DNA of 64,000 nt from Bin34 sp963422415. Its GTDB lineage: Bacteria > Chloroflexota > Anaerolineae > Caldilineales > Caldilineaceae. The translations under genes were made by a program, and so were the position numbers. Location of the stretch: assembly GCA_963422415.1 (NCBI GenBank), contig OY729430.1, forward strand, positions 1,364,001 through 1,428,000, read 5' to 3'. Position 1 is the first letter of the stretch, and the number at the start of each line of letters is the position of its first letter. The notes under the pieces were generated by a model, which ran no database searches, had not been told where the DNA came from, and saw nothing but the letters and a program-made list of their open reading frames with translations. This document shows positions 9,399-18,842 of the stretch, in pieces.

Positions 9399-10345
9399 CT
9401 TTCCTCCGAGGGTCCAAAATCTCCTGTGCGGTCGGCCTCCCATGTTGCAACGAGTGCCCAACGAGCCCAATGCAACGGGGATATCCGCAAAGCCCTGCAT
9501 CTCGGCCTTCATTGCACGGCGGAAGAAACTGGCCTGTGACACACAGGACTGGATCCCAAGTTCTGTACCCCAGGCGGTTTCAAGTCCGAGATGGCCTTCA
9601 TGAGGTCAGGATGCACTGCATACATGAACAATGTGAGAGGAAGGTCTGTGCTTACCGCGCCTGTCCTTGCGCTGAGATACGGAGCGAGTTCTGCAACATC
9701 TTGATTTGTCGAGTGGATCGACTTGGAGCCGCCGCGACCTGCCCGTAAGGCCAAGAACCAGGTGAAGGCAGCAAGGGCTATCTCAACGCAGCCCCGGTGA
9801 CTTGCTCCCAAGGCAAAGCACAGCTGGAAAGGGCAAGGAAGATGCCTTTCGCTTCCATGACACGGCCGGATGAAAAGAACGGTCTGCTCTAGGCAAAACA
9901 CTACAGATCCCCAAGGCTTGGGGATCTGTAGAGAGACTGTGCAATGTCTACTGTATCGACCGCGTTTTTTACACTCGCCCGATGTCAGGGAAACAGAAAG
10001 TCAAGGCGATTGATGGAGGTGTCGTCGGCGTGAACTAGGTGGGCATGGACCCTGAGGGGAGTGAAACGACCGCTCGGAAGGCGGTTGTGCAGACTGAGTT
10101 CATCGCTTGATACATTGCAGCGCTGCGTTTCGGGAATAGCCTTCTGGCACCACCGAATCGGCAGATCGGCGTCCTGCCTTTATTCTTCTCGTCGGTGATT
10201 TCTCTCAATCACGAGAGCATAGAGCATTGACCCAGCGCCTCGCGCGTGGGCCAAGGGTGGGTAGAGCGGTTCGTCAGACCGCGGTGTAACACCTTGTCGC
10301 CAAAATCTGCTTTGTATCGACAGCCTGCATCGGTTTCATAGGCTG
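9399..10345. other. Long gene-free stretch after zwf
   Basis: About 950 bases without a supported gene; short frames on both strands match nothing I know. A strong hairpin (9901-9931) is the only structure noticed. Confidence 0.45.
9901..9931. repeat. Perfect 14-bp hairpin
   Basis: Arms CTACAGATCCCCAA and its complement are separated by only GGC. No T-run follows, so intrinsic termination is doubtful; it could be a REP-like element or the relic of a mobile-element end. It lies about 500 nt after zwf. Confidence 0.6.
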
Positions 10346-10642
10346 TCAATTTGTCTGATGGTCCTCTGTATCCATTAGGGAATGCAACAATGTGGCCAGC
10401 TGTATAGCCTGTTCCTCATGTGCCTCTGCATTGACCTTGACATCATACAAGGACAAAAGAAAGCCATAACAAGCATTGCAAAGACATTGTGACCAATTGT
10501 GATTGAAAATCGCCATTAGTTTGGACACTTTGGTTGTTTTGCAACGAAAACAACGGAATTCCCTTCTGTCGGAAAGTCGAAATTGTTGTATTGGCCCTCT
10601 GAGTGGATATGTTTTGACGATGGCAGATGGCGCTTGTGTCAT
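10346..10642 (-). CDS. Small Cys-rich (zinc-ribbon-like) hypothetical protein
   Basis: A 98-residue protein with two Cys pairs, 'FRCFRCKTTKVSK' near residues 31-37 and 'QCLCNACYGFLLSLYD' near 52-60, spaced as expected for a zinc ribbon or treble clef, followed by an acidic helical C-terminus. The 'LCNxCYG' string is known to me from small uncharacterised bacterial zinc-binding proteins, but no function is assigned. Composition (balanced charges, few Arg/Pro) is unlike the chance frames around it, which is the main support for coding. No strong ribosome site was found upstream. It is isolated, with gene-free DNA on both sides. Confidence 0.5.
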   Translation of the reverse strand: MTQAPSAIVKTYPLRGPIQQFRLSDRREFRCFRCKTTKVSKLMAIFNHNWSQCLCNACYGFLLSLYDVKVNAEAHEEQAIQLATLLHSLMDTEDHQTN

Positions 10643-11253
10643 TCAATTGTCAAGGATGATATGGATTTCGACTTGTGCAGACCCGTTGTTTCTCAACCTA
10701 CACACCATGCCAATAGTATATCTCGGAGCGGCTCATGCATTCTCCACTGCAGGGCGATTGCATCAAGTGTCTGGCCGCCCTAGAGCCCTGCCTTTGTGCC
10801 CAGCACAACAGCGAGTCCGGGCGGAAAAGGGCAGAGTCGGCATCGGATGATCGGCGCATGTACCTTTGCGTCTGAAGATTGTGGTCAGGCCCTTGACCCC
10901 TGACGCCCTTCTGCTCCCCTCTGATGTAAGAATTCGCAGGCGGAGAATTTCGGATCCCACTTGATGCAATCGCTCTGGGCTCGGACCGTGCGACGGCATT
11001 TGAAAACTTTGCACGGCTGCATCTGCTCAAGTCGTCAGGGCCAAGCAGAAACGTCAAGCTTCCTGAAAATTCAGTGGGGCCGATTGCCAAGTTCACGACC
11101 GGCCTGATACGGAAGGACCGCTCGCGACGCGGATATTGCCCTTGGCTTCTGCGTTGACGGTCTGGTGCGGCTGTTTGTTGCCCGACGGATGTCTGTCTCT
11201 TCGGGACGGTCGAGGTCAAGCCGACTGCGCGGAATGCTCCGGGACGATGCCGG
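10643..11253. other. Gene-free stretch
   Basis: About 600 bases between the small Cys-rich gene and the SDR gene; no supported frame, RNA or repeat seen. Confidence 0.4.
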
Positions 11254-12888
11254 TCAATCTACGTCCTGCCAGAAATGATCCAGGTTGTCCAAGGGCTGCC
11301 AGCCCAAGACTTGCCGGATCTTGCCGTGGTCGAATTTTCCATGCGGCAGATCGACACTGACGTTGAAGGCCTCGAACGGACTGGGCAGGACAGGGGCTTC
11401 CAGGGCGCGCCGCAGGGCGCGTCCCGAGTCGGGCCAGGAGACGAAGAAAGGTGGCTTGTGGCTTGGATGGGCTGGATTGACGAGCTCCCAGAACAGCATG
11501 ACGGCCACTTCCAGATCGTGATGCTCGGCAAATACCCGCAGGATTTCCTGGCCCAGATACTTGGACAAAAAATACAGGGATTCGTAGGGTCGGTTGGGCG
11601 CTTCCACCGGAATCTGGTAATCCCACAGATGGCTGCCATGACCATGGACCAATTGCAGCAGCGGACTGGTCTGCACGAAACGGCGAATGCCGTGGTGCAC
11701 GGCCGCGCGAGCCATGTTGTAGGCGCCCACGGCGCTGACGCGGAAAGCATGGACAGGATCCATGCGCAGTACGGAGCAGTTGACAATGGCGTCCATGCCT
11801 TCGCAGGCGGCCATCACCTGGTCCGGATCCCGCACATCCACAATCCAGTTTTCATGGGGTGCGTCCAGCCGAGGGGGAATGATGGGGTCGTAGTCGCTCC
11901 GGACTTTCAGGTCGGCGATGGCGTCGGCCATGGGCCGGAGGTCCGCCATCCTCAGAGTGTAGCCTTGGTGCATGTCCCGTATGGCGGCGGCGCCCATGGG
12001 GCCTCCGGCTCCGAACAGGACAACCTTGCGGATGGGACGGCTTGGAATGGGGTCCGGAGGCTTCAGGATCTCTTGCCACGGTCTGCGATCTGAAATCTCT
12101 GCAGGGCTGTCCAGTTCGTTCCGTCCCAAGTCAATTCTGGGCTTGTACAGAAAGGGCTCAGACGCACTGGTGGCACGTTCCTCCACTCCGGTCTCGTCTC
12201 CGTACCGGATCTTGCTTCGTTGGCCGGCCCCCATGATGTGAAACACGGACCAGTCCGGATGTCCGGCGTCCAGCATGCCGGCGTGGTCGAAGGCAATGGC
12301 GCGTTCCAGACCCTGTACTGCATCACGGACATGCACCCATCGGGGATCAAAAGGCTGGCTGTCCACTGTCGAGTCGTCCACCACTGTCCCGAAGCGCAGA
12401 CAGATTGCCTCCATGCGACTGCGGCGCACCAGCTCCCGCACCGTCAGTTCTCCCAACCACGGGAGCAAATGGGCCAAGGTGGGCGCGGGACGCGGACGCC
12501 ACAGCTCATCGACATGCCAGTGCGTGGGATGGCGGTCAAAGAACCCCAATGTGCTGCCCAGTACAATCCGTCTGGCTGAATCCCGAGTCGCCGCCAACAT
12601 GAGAGAGCGGGTGCCGCGCATGACCCTGTCCAAGCGTTCGACATGATCGTCGGCCGGCAGCAGGGCCAGACTCCAAGGCAGCAGATGCACGATCGTGTCT
12701 GCCTGGGCCACGGCCTGCGCGGCCACTTGGGGGACGCGCAGATCTCCTTCCAAGCTTTCGATACCTTGCGGCACAGGTGCATCCAGGGCTGGATTCAAGA
12801 CACGGACCGTGAAACCTGAATGGGCGACCAAGGCCTGCGTCAGGGATTGGGCCAGTCGTGAATCGGCCCCGGTTACAAGAATGCGCAT
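11254..12888 (-). CDS. Tandem NAD-dependent epimerase/dehydratase (double SDR) protein
   Basis: A 544-residue protein made of two consecutive extended-SDR Rossmann domains. The first begins at 'MRILVTGADSRLAQSL' and runs to about residue 290. The second begins at 'RKVVLFGAGGPMGAAAIRDM' near residue 293 and includes 'VDVRDPDQVMAACEGMDAIVN' and a 'YESLYFLSKYLGQEILR' segment carrying a Y-x(3)-S-K-like catalytic stretch. In the first domain the catalytic Tyr-Lys pair is not obvious, so one half may be structural or regulatory. Substrates are probably sugar nucleotides or sugar acids, but this is not determinable. The start ATG is 20 nt from a divergently transcribed Gfo/Idh/MocA fragment, suggesting they once shared a regulatory region. 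Confidence 0.75.
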   Translation of the reverse strand: MRILVTGADSRLAQSLTQALVAHSGFTVRVLNPALDAPVPQGIESLEGDLRVPQVAAQAVAQADTIVHLLPWSLALLPADDHVERLDRVMRGTRSLMLAATRDSARRIVLGSTLGFFDRHPTHWHVDELWRPRPAPTLAHLLPWLGELTVRELVRRSRMEAICLRFGTVVDDSTVDSQPFDPRWVHVRDAVQGLERAIAFDHAGMLDAGHPDWSVFHIMGAGQRSKIRYGDETGVEERATSASEPFLYKPRIDLGRNELDSPAEISDRRPWQEILKPPDPIPSRPIRKVVLFGAGGPMGAAAIRDMHQGYTLRMADLRPMADAIADLKVRSDYDPIIPPRLDAPHENWIVDVRDPDQVMAACEGMDAIVNCSVLRMDPVHAFRVSAVGAYNMARAAVHHGIRRFVQTSPLLQLVHGHGSHLWDYQIPVEAPNRPYESLYFLSKYLGQEILRVFAEHHDLEVAVMLFWELVNPAHPSHKPPFFVSWPDSGRALRRALEAPVLPSPFEAFNVSVDLPHGKFDHGKIRQVLGWQPLDNLDHFWQDVD

Positions 12889-12908
12889 TTCATGGCCGAC
12901 AGGAAAGC

Positions 12909-13220
12909 ATGTCGGATACTTCTTTGACGGTTACCTTTGTCGGTGCCGGTTTGGGCAGCCGCGGAGTCCATTGCCCCAATGTGGATCGGTTGCCCGAAGT
13001 CGCCATGATCAGCGTCTATGAGCCGGACGAGGAACGCTTGGATCGGGTCGCGAACCCATACGAATTTTCTTGGGTCTACCCCCACCATCTGGAGATGGTG
13101 GAAAAGGCGGATCCGGATGGAGTCTACTGCGTCACGAATGAACAATGGTCTCTGGGATCGGTACTGGACTGCCTGGATGACGGCAAATATGTCTTCATTG
13201 AAAGGGAATTATATACTTGA
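12909..13220 (+). pseudogene. Gfo/Idh/MocA oxidoreductase, N-terminal fragment
   Basis: About 100 residues starting 'MSDTSLTVTFVGAGLGSRG' show the N-terminal Rossmann half of a Gfo/Idh/MocA dehydrogenase, ending at 'LDCLDDGKYVFIE', exactly where the family normally continues with K-P-(L/M). After that the frame reads four unrelated residues and stops. The catalytic 'EKP' Lys and the whole C-terminal domain are missing. A GGAAA ribosome site is still present before the ATG. Its divergent neighbour is the double SDR protein. I call it a truncated gene; no insertion sequence is visible at the breakpoint near 13200. Confidence 0.75.
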
Positions 13221-13871
13221 CAAAACCTAGGCCCCTTCTTGATCAGTGCACAACGATGGCAAGGCATTGGGATGGAATCGAAATTTGGCGCCGTGGTCGC
13301 GTACCGCTCCCGCGGAAACGCGACTTCTGCAGGCTACGGCCCAAGATCTGGCTGGACCCTTTGCCGTGGCCATTGACTTGATGGATTTTGTGCTTGTCTC
13401 TCCGGGGGCATCGAAGCCAGGCAAGGAGACAACCAAACTGGAATCTCCCGTTGCCGTGCAAAGGCAGAATTCATTTGACTTGAGCGGGACCCGCGTCGCT
13501 TTTTCCCGGGGCAATGTTACGTTCTGCCAGACACCGGACAAGGTCCAGCGACGCCGAATTCCATAGGACAGAACTCTCTGGGCACCAGAAGGGGATCGGG
13601 GTCGCCTGTTCCATCTTGCAGCAACAGGGTTCTCCTCGCTCTGTCGTTCAGGACTGCTCGCCTGCCATCAGTGGTCAAATAATGCCCTGTTCCAATCCGC
13701 GTCAAGCCACATGCAGGGCGCTCCGGCCACTGGGATAGAATCTCTGGAGTTCCTGTTTCAGCCGCGTGAGATGCTTTGCATGTTTTCGTCTGGCCCTTGG
13801 CGACTGCTAGAACCCTGTAGCGTGAAGCGACCGCACGCTGAACCCGGAAAGGCAAAACGAGGAGGAGACTT
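13221..13871. other. Gene-free stretch after the oxidoreductase breakpoint
   Basis: 650 bases with only low-support frames. The promoter of the PhyH gene must lie at its right end. Confidence 0.4.
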
Positions 13872-14612
13872 GTGTCGCAGCTCAGCGATTCACAACGGGA
13901 ACAATATGTGCAAGAGGGGTTTACGGTGGTCAGGCAATTGATCACGGAGTTCGAAGCTGCCACCGTGCACGCTCGCCTAATGGAATTGCAGCAATGGAAG
14001 CATGACTGGCCGGTGCGACATTTTCAGATTCTGGATCCGTCCGTTGTCCGTCATCCAGATGGCGGTTTCGTACCTCAGGGCATTCAGTTGCCTGCCCAAG
14101 CGGATCCGATCTTTCGACGCATCGCCGATCATCCGAATCTGCAGGGAGCCATGGTGTCTTTGCTCGGTGGGCCGGTCGAGCGTTTCACGGATCAAGCTCT
14201 GATCAAGAATGTCGGTGTACGCGGCGAATCCTTTTATCATCAGGATTCGGACTATTGGCATATTCCTCCTGAACAAGGGCTGAACGCCTGGATCGCCTTG
14301 ACTGACGTAGGACGAGATGCCAGCGCCCTGGCCATCCTGCCGGGAACCCAGAAAATCTGGAAAATCCAGTCGCACGAAGAATATTTTGACGATCCTCCTT
14401 TGTGTCACGCCGGGACACTCGAACCCTTTCAGCGGTATCGCATTCCATCGGATCGGATCGATTTCAGCCAAGAGGTTCTGTTGCGGATGGCACCGGGCGA
14501 TGCGGCCTTTTTCTCGAACTATACTTGGCATCGTGCCGATCCGAATCTTTCTGGCAGCGTGAAGGCAGCATATGCCGTTGCCTATCGACGTATGCAGAAC
14601 GGGAGCGGCTGA
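13872..14612 (+). CDS. Phytanoyl-CoA dioxygenase (PhyH) family protein
   Basis: A 246-residue Fe(II)/2-oxoglutarate dioxygenase-like protein. The iron triad is visible: His and Asp in 'SFYHQDSDYWHIPP' near residue 120 and the distal His in 'FFSNYTWHRADPN' near residue 221. 'LNAWIALTDVGRDASALAILPGTQK' is the characteristic central strand block of the family. GTG start directly after an AGGAGGAG ribosome site. It opens a co-directional block with a sugar ABC transporter, a dehydrogenase and a peptidase, so it probably hydroxylates or oxidatively cleaves a compound handled by that block; the substrate is unknown. Confidence 0.85.
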   Translation: MSQLSDSQREQYVQEGFTVVRQLITEFEAATVHARLMELQQWKHDWPVRHFQILDPSVVRHPDGGFVPQGIQLPAQADPIFRRIADHPNLQGAMVSLLGGPVERFTDQALIKNVGVRGESFYHQDSDYWHIPPEQGLNAWIALTDVGRDASALAILPGTQKIWKIQSHEEYFDDPPLCHAGTLEPFQRYRIPSDRIDFSQEVLLRMAPGDAAFFSNYTWHRADPNLSGSVKAAYAVAYRRMQNGSG

Positions 14613-14791
14613 AAAATCCTGTTTTGTCTCATCGGAGCCTTCAGCGATACTTGGGGGCAGTCTGTGCCGTTGAGCTTGCCGGAAGCGTCTGGGCGCTGCA
14701 TACAGATGCGTGCCCCAGTCCTCGCAAGCAAGCCACTGGCACAGAGTGTTGTGGATTGCGTCTGGTTGTAATGAGTGGAGGAAACCACACC

Positions 14792-16138
14792 ATGTTGAAC
14801 AGTACTGTGTTGAATCGACGTACATTCATGCAATTGAGCGGCAGTGCAGGAATGGTCGCCGTACTGGCCGCCTGCACTGTAGCGCCGCCTGCACCTGCAT
14901 CCGATCGGGTGTTTGGTGAAGGCGTCACCGAAATTGAAGTCTGGTATCAGGACTGGGATGGCGCCAATCGCATCATGGCAGCGACCACGCCCGTGTTTGC
15001 GGAGAAGAACCCTGAAGTCACGGTTAACCTGCAGGCCATTGGGTATGCAGACTTGCGAGACAAGATGCTGCCTTCCATTGCGGCGGGCACGGAAGGTGAC
15101 GTCATGATGATGTACACCGATTGGGTGGTTGCCACCGATCTCACCAAAGTGTTTCTGGATCTGACCGATGTGGCCGGGGGCTATGCCTTTTGGGAGACAC
15201 AGATGTGGCCTGCCGCGTTCTCCGTAATTGATACGCCGGGGAATCGGATTTACTATTTGCCTTGGCTAGCAGGCATCCGCGGCGCTGTGCACACGGTCAA
15301 CACGGACCACTTGGCTGCTGCCTCGATTGACTACCTGAATTTCGCTTCGTACGAAGACTTGGTGGAGGCAGGCATTCAGTTGACCCAGACCAATGACGAC
15401 GGCAAGATCATACGTTCCGGACTGTCGCCCCGAAGTTCGCAATACCAACAGTACTGGAATTTCATCTGGCAACTAGGCGGAGATTTCTACGACAAGGAGA
15501 ATGGCATATGGTCGCACAGCACTCCTGAAGGGGAAGCAGCTGCCCAAATTCTGCACAACCTCTACCATGAGGACCGCGTCTGCGACTTTGAGCTTTTTAC
15601 CAGCGAATATGAAGCAGTAAGCCAGAAACTGGTCTCCATCTGGGCTGATGGGGCTTGGACAGCCAGCGTTCAGCAGGATGTAGCAGAGGTGCCTGCGGAC
15701 AACATTCTGACCCCGATGCTCCGGGATGCCGTGACCGATGTGCTATACCCCCAGCACCAGGCCGGGTGGGGCATATCCCGACGCTTGGCGGACAACCCGG
15801 ACCGTTTGGAATTGTCCGTGGAATTTGCCTTGGATCTGCTGGGCCCCGATGTGTCCTATCAAGCCTTCGAATTTTATTCCGGGGTTACGATGACCAAATC
15901 TGTCTATCAGGACCCTCGGATTGAGGATGTCAAGTATGGTCTGATGTCCAAACGGATCGCCGAAGCCCTGTGGCCCATTGCAAGGTATCCGCAGGATCGA
16001 GTGGCCAATCATGGACCCGCCTCGGTCGAACTGGATCGGGCCATGCGCAATGAGATCTCAATACCTGAGGCTCTGAACAACATGGACTCGTATCTGCAGG
16101 AACAGGAGAATCAGGCCCGGGAACGTATTGGCGCCTAA
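14792..16138 (+). CDS. ABC transporter sugar-binding lipoprotein
   Basis: A 448-residue family 1 extracellular solute-binding protein. The N-terminus is a Tat-type lipoprotein signal: 'NRRTFMQL', a hydrophobic stretch, then a lipobox 'VLAACT' near residue 30 followed by a Pro/Ala linker. The mature part begins 'EIEVWYQDWDGANR' and contains the family's 'DVMMMYTDWV' segment. I chose the ATG at 14792 because a GGAGG site lies 10 nt upstream and the Tat signal starts there; the frame is open further upstream but overlaps the PhyH gene. It is followed by two permease genes, and no ATPase gene is present, so a shared ATPase elsewhere is expected. Confidence 0.88.
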   Translation: MLNSTVLNRRTFMQLSGSAGMVAVLAACTVAPPAPASDRVFGEGVTEIEVWYQDWDGANRIMAATTPVFAEKNPEVTVNLQAIGYADLRDKMLPSIAAGTEGDVMMMYTDWVVATDLTKVFLDLTDVAGGYAFWETQMWPAAFSVIDTPGNRIYYLPWLAGIRGAVHTVNTDHLAAASIDYLNFASYEDLVEAGIQLTQTNDDGKIIRSGLSPRSSQYQQYWNFIWQLGGDFYDKENGIWSHSTPEGEAAAQILHNLYHEDRVCDFELFTSEYEAVSQKLVSIWADGAWTASVQQDVAEVPADNILTPMLRDAVTDVLYPQHQAGWGISRRLADNPDRLELSVEFALDLLGPDVSYQAFEFYSGVTMTKSVYQDPRIEDVKYGLMSKRIAEALWPIARYPQDRVANHGPASVELDRAMRNEISIPEALNNMDSYLQEQENQARERIGA

Positions 16139-16416
16139 GGTTGTCCGAGTGTGACTAAGGGTCATGATGCAGTTGATAGATTGGAACCCATCTTGTTCCG
16201 GTCTGGTGCTCAGCGCTGCAATCTCCTGTGCGGTCTGCCGGGTGCCGCTGCCTGCTCGGAATTGTGGTCGCGACAGGGCCACTGTGGCAGTGTAGGTTGA
16301 AGAGTGGCCGACATGACGGACAGATCTGCCCCGGGGTCTGGGTTGCTCGGGCATGGAATGGAGTCCGCTGGGCTGTATATCGGTCCGGACTGGGGGCTGC
16401 GACATGCATTGGGTCA

Positions 16417-17331
16417 ATGTACAGTGATATGACAGCAAAGGCACTAGGACAAGCGCGTATCTTCCATGCCCTGCGACGTAGCAGCCCGTTAGGGGTACTG
16501 TTTGCCATTGCGCTTCTTGTCTTTTACAGCTTGGTATTCGTAATCCCCTTTGTAACGGCTATCTGGCTATCGTTCCAGAACTGGGATTACCTTACAGTCC
16601 CGATTTTTGTCGGGATTCGCAATTACAGCGATCTGGTCACCGATGCATACTTCTGGCGGGCATTGCGTACAACCCTGCTGTTTTCCGTTGTGGAAATCAG
16701 TGCTGGCGTGTGGCTTGCCCTTTTGTTGAGTCTGATGCTGGACCATTTGACGCGGCGCTGGAGTCGCCTTTTTCTCGCGCTGTACTATCTTCCCGTCATA
16801 ACGCCGATTGTGGTGTCCGTGTATTTGTGGCGGTGGCTGTACCGCCCCACCGGTGGCGCCTTCAACCTTCTGCTGAGCAGTGTGGGTATGCCCGCACAAC
16901 CTTTTTTGGCCAGTACGCAACAAGCTCTCTGGGCCATCACGGCCATGGTGGTGTGGGCCAATGTCGGCGGGGTGGCCGTGATCCTGCTAGCCGGAATGAA
17001 AGATGTGCCGCTCAGTCTCTATGATGCCGCCAATATGGACGGCGCCGGCTTTTGGACCGTGTTTTTCCGTATCACATTGCCCTTGATTCGACCTGCGTTG
17101 GTGTACATCATGGTAGTTAGCGTGGTCGGGACCATGCAGATGTTTGTGCCTTTCTTTCTCATGCCCGGTCCGGGTTTCAGCACCCGCACTTTGGCTCTGT
17201 ACACCTACGACTTGGGTTTTCAGTCCCTGAACCTAGGATATGGAGCTGCGGTCTCTCTTGTAATTTTCCTGCTGTTGCTGGTTGCCACCATCGTGCAGCT
17301 CCAGCGTTGGCAGATCAAGTGGGAGTACTAG
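16417..17331 (+). CDS. Sugar ABC transporter permease (MalF/UgpA type)
   Basis: About 304 residues with six predicted membrane segments. The EAA loop for contact with the ATPase is 'DVPLSLYDAANMDGAGFWTVFFRITLPLIRP' near residue 205 onward. Start chosen at the ATG at 16417; a second in-frame ATG at 16429 is possible and neither has a strong ribosome site. It partners with the second permease at 17837, although an unusual 505-nt gap separates them. Confidence 0.87.
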   Translation: MYSDMTAKALGQARIFHALRRSSPLGVLFAIALLVFYSLVFVIPFVTAIWLSFQNWDYLTVPIFVGIRNYSDLVTDAYFWRALRTTLLFSVVEISAGVWLALLLSLMLDHLTRRWSRLFLALYYLPVITPIVVSVYLWRWLYRPTGGAFNLLLSSVGMPAQPFLASTQQALWAITAMVVWANVGGVAVILLAGMKDVPLSLYDAANMDGAGFWTVFFRITLPLIRPALVYIMVVSVVGTMQMFVPFFLMPGPGFSTRTLALYTYDLGFQSLNLGYGAAVSLVIFLLLLVATIVQLQRWQIKWEY

Positions 17332-17836
17332 GGCCTGTTTACAAATATGGTGCGTCGGCATCGCGCATTCTGGCGCTACGGCCCCTATTGTGTACTAGGC
17401 CCTTGGCCATGCCTGCGGCGCATCCAGTGCGCATCCCCAGGGACGCAGACGCTCCGGACGCGGTGAGGCGTCCCGCTGCCCAGAGGGCCATGGATTGTGC
17501 CATACCCGGAATCAGGGTGGGACAAGATGGCGCCGGGCCGTGACTATCCGATCAACCTTCAGAACCCTGTAGCATGATCTATCTGGGGACAGGTGCCGTT
17601 TACAGAAACCATGAGGAAATTTGCCATCTCATGCGGCGCCAAAACCATCTGGCAGCCTGTGTGGATCTCCTGTACTGAAAGTGTCACGTACACATGCACG
17701 CTGAAGAGTCCGGAATTCATACACCTTGGGGTAGGCGTAGCCTGCCCTTTTGCAACCAGGCTTTGTATTGGGCGCGTCAATGCATTCCAAACCGCTGCGG
17801 CCAGTTTTGGGGGCACAGACAGCGCAAGGCAGTCCC
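17332..17836. other. 505-nt gap inside the ABC operon
   Basis: Permease genes of such transporters are usually contiguous. This gap carries no supported frame or terminator hairpin that I can see, and may reflect an insertion or remnant. Confidence 0.4.
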
Positions 17837-18691
17837 ATGAGCAACGAGGAGCGTCTCTTCGCATCCGGACAGTGGCGGCAGACCTTGATTGTCCTGATCT
17901 TGACCTTATTCAGCGGAGCCATGTTTTTCCCTTTTGTATGGCTGATATTCTCCTCGTTCAAGACGGGGGCCGACATCGTCAGTTTGCCTATCCAGCTGTG
18001 GCCCAAGCCATGGACCCTGAGCGCTTACCTCATGGTGCTGGACCCCAACCGGGCCAATCTGGTGCGAGCGTATGGCAACAGCCTTCTGATCACGGTGTCT
18101 ACAGTGCTGGCCGTATTGTTCACCTCGTCTCTGGGCGGCTACGTGTTTGGTCGCCTGGAATTTCCCGGTCGCAAGCTGCTGTTCTATTTCGTGCTGGCGA
18201 CCACCATGGTGCCGTTCCTGACCTTGCTCATTCCCCTCTACATCGTGATGCGGGAACTCGGGATCCTCAATACGTTGTGGGCAGTCTGGCTACCGGGCAT
18301 ATTTTCGTCGTTCGGCATATTCCTGTGCCGACAATTCATCTATAGCATCCCTCGGGATCTCTATGACTCGGCCAAGATCGACGGGGCCGGTGACTTTGCC
18401 ATTTACCATCGCATCATCCTGCCCCTTATCCACCCGGTGCTGGCTGTTTTGACCATCTTCACGTTTCTGGGAGTGTTCAATGACTATCTATGGCCCTTGG
18501 TGGTGCTGAACGATGAAGAGAAGCTGACGCTTCCCCTCATTCTCAGTCGCTTGGCCAATCGGTTTGGCGGGATGGACTATCAGGGTGTCATGGCAGGTTC
18601 GGTCCTGATTTCCATCCCTCCCTTCATCGTGTTCTTTGTGTTTCAACGGTACATTGTGCAAGGCATAGCGTTGACTGGCGTGAAGGGATGA
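17837..18691 (+). CDS. Carbohydrate ABC transporter permease (MalG/UgpE type)
   Basis: A 284-residue inner-membrane protein with six membrane segments. The EAA loop reads 'IPRDLYDSAKIDGAGDFAIYHRIILPLIHP' near residue 175, and the C-terminus 'QRYIVQGIALTGVKG' is typical of the MalG branch. The ATG at 17837 follows an AAGG site and gives the normal length; an in-frame extension to 17750 is unlikely because it is hydrophilic and atypical. It forms a heterodimer with the upstream permease. Confidence 0.88.
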   Translation: MSNEERLFASGQWRQTLIVLILTLFSGAMFFPFVWLIFSSFKTGADIVSLPIQLWPKPWTLSAYLMVLDPNRANLVRAYGNSLLITVSTVLAVLFTSSLGGYVFGRLEFPGRKLLFYFVLATTMVPFLTLLIPLYIVMRELGILNTLWAVWLPGIFSSFGIFLCRQFIYSIPRDLYDSAKIDGAGDFAIYHRIILPLIHPVLAVLTIFTFLGVFNDYLWPLVVLNDEEKLTLPLILSRLANRFGGMDYQGVMAGSVLISIPPFIVFFVFQRYIVQGIALTGVKG

Positions 18692-18842
18692 CTATCATGA
18701 AGAGATGCAGCGCCCTGACCCCAACGCTGTACTCCGCGAGATCGCAGAAGTGTTTCGGCATATCGGCCCACCTCTGTCGCGAGGCAAGGCATAAGGCCAG
18801 ACCGGCAGCGTGCATCGGAGGCAGTAACCATGGAGGGGAAAG

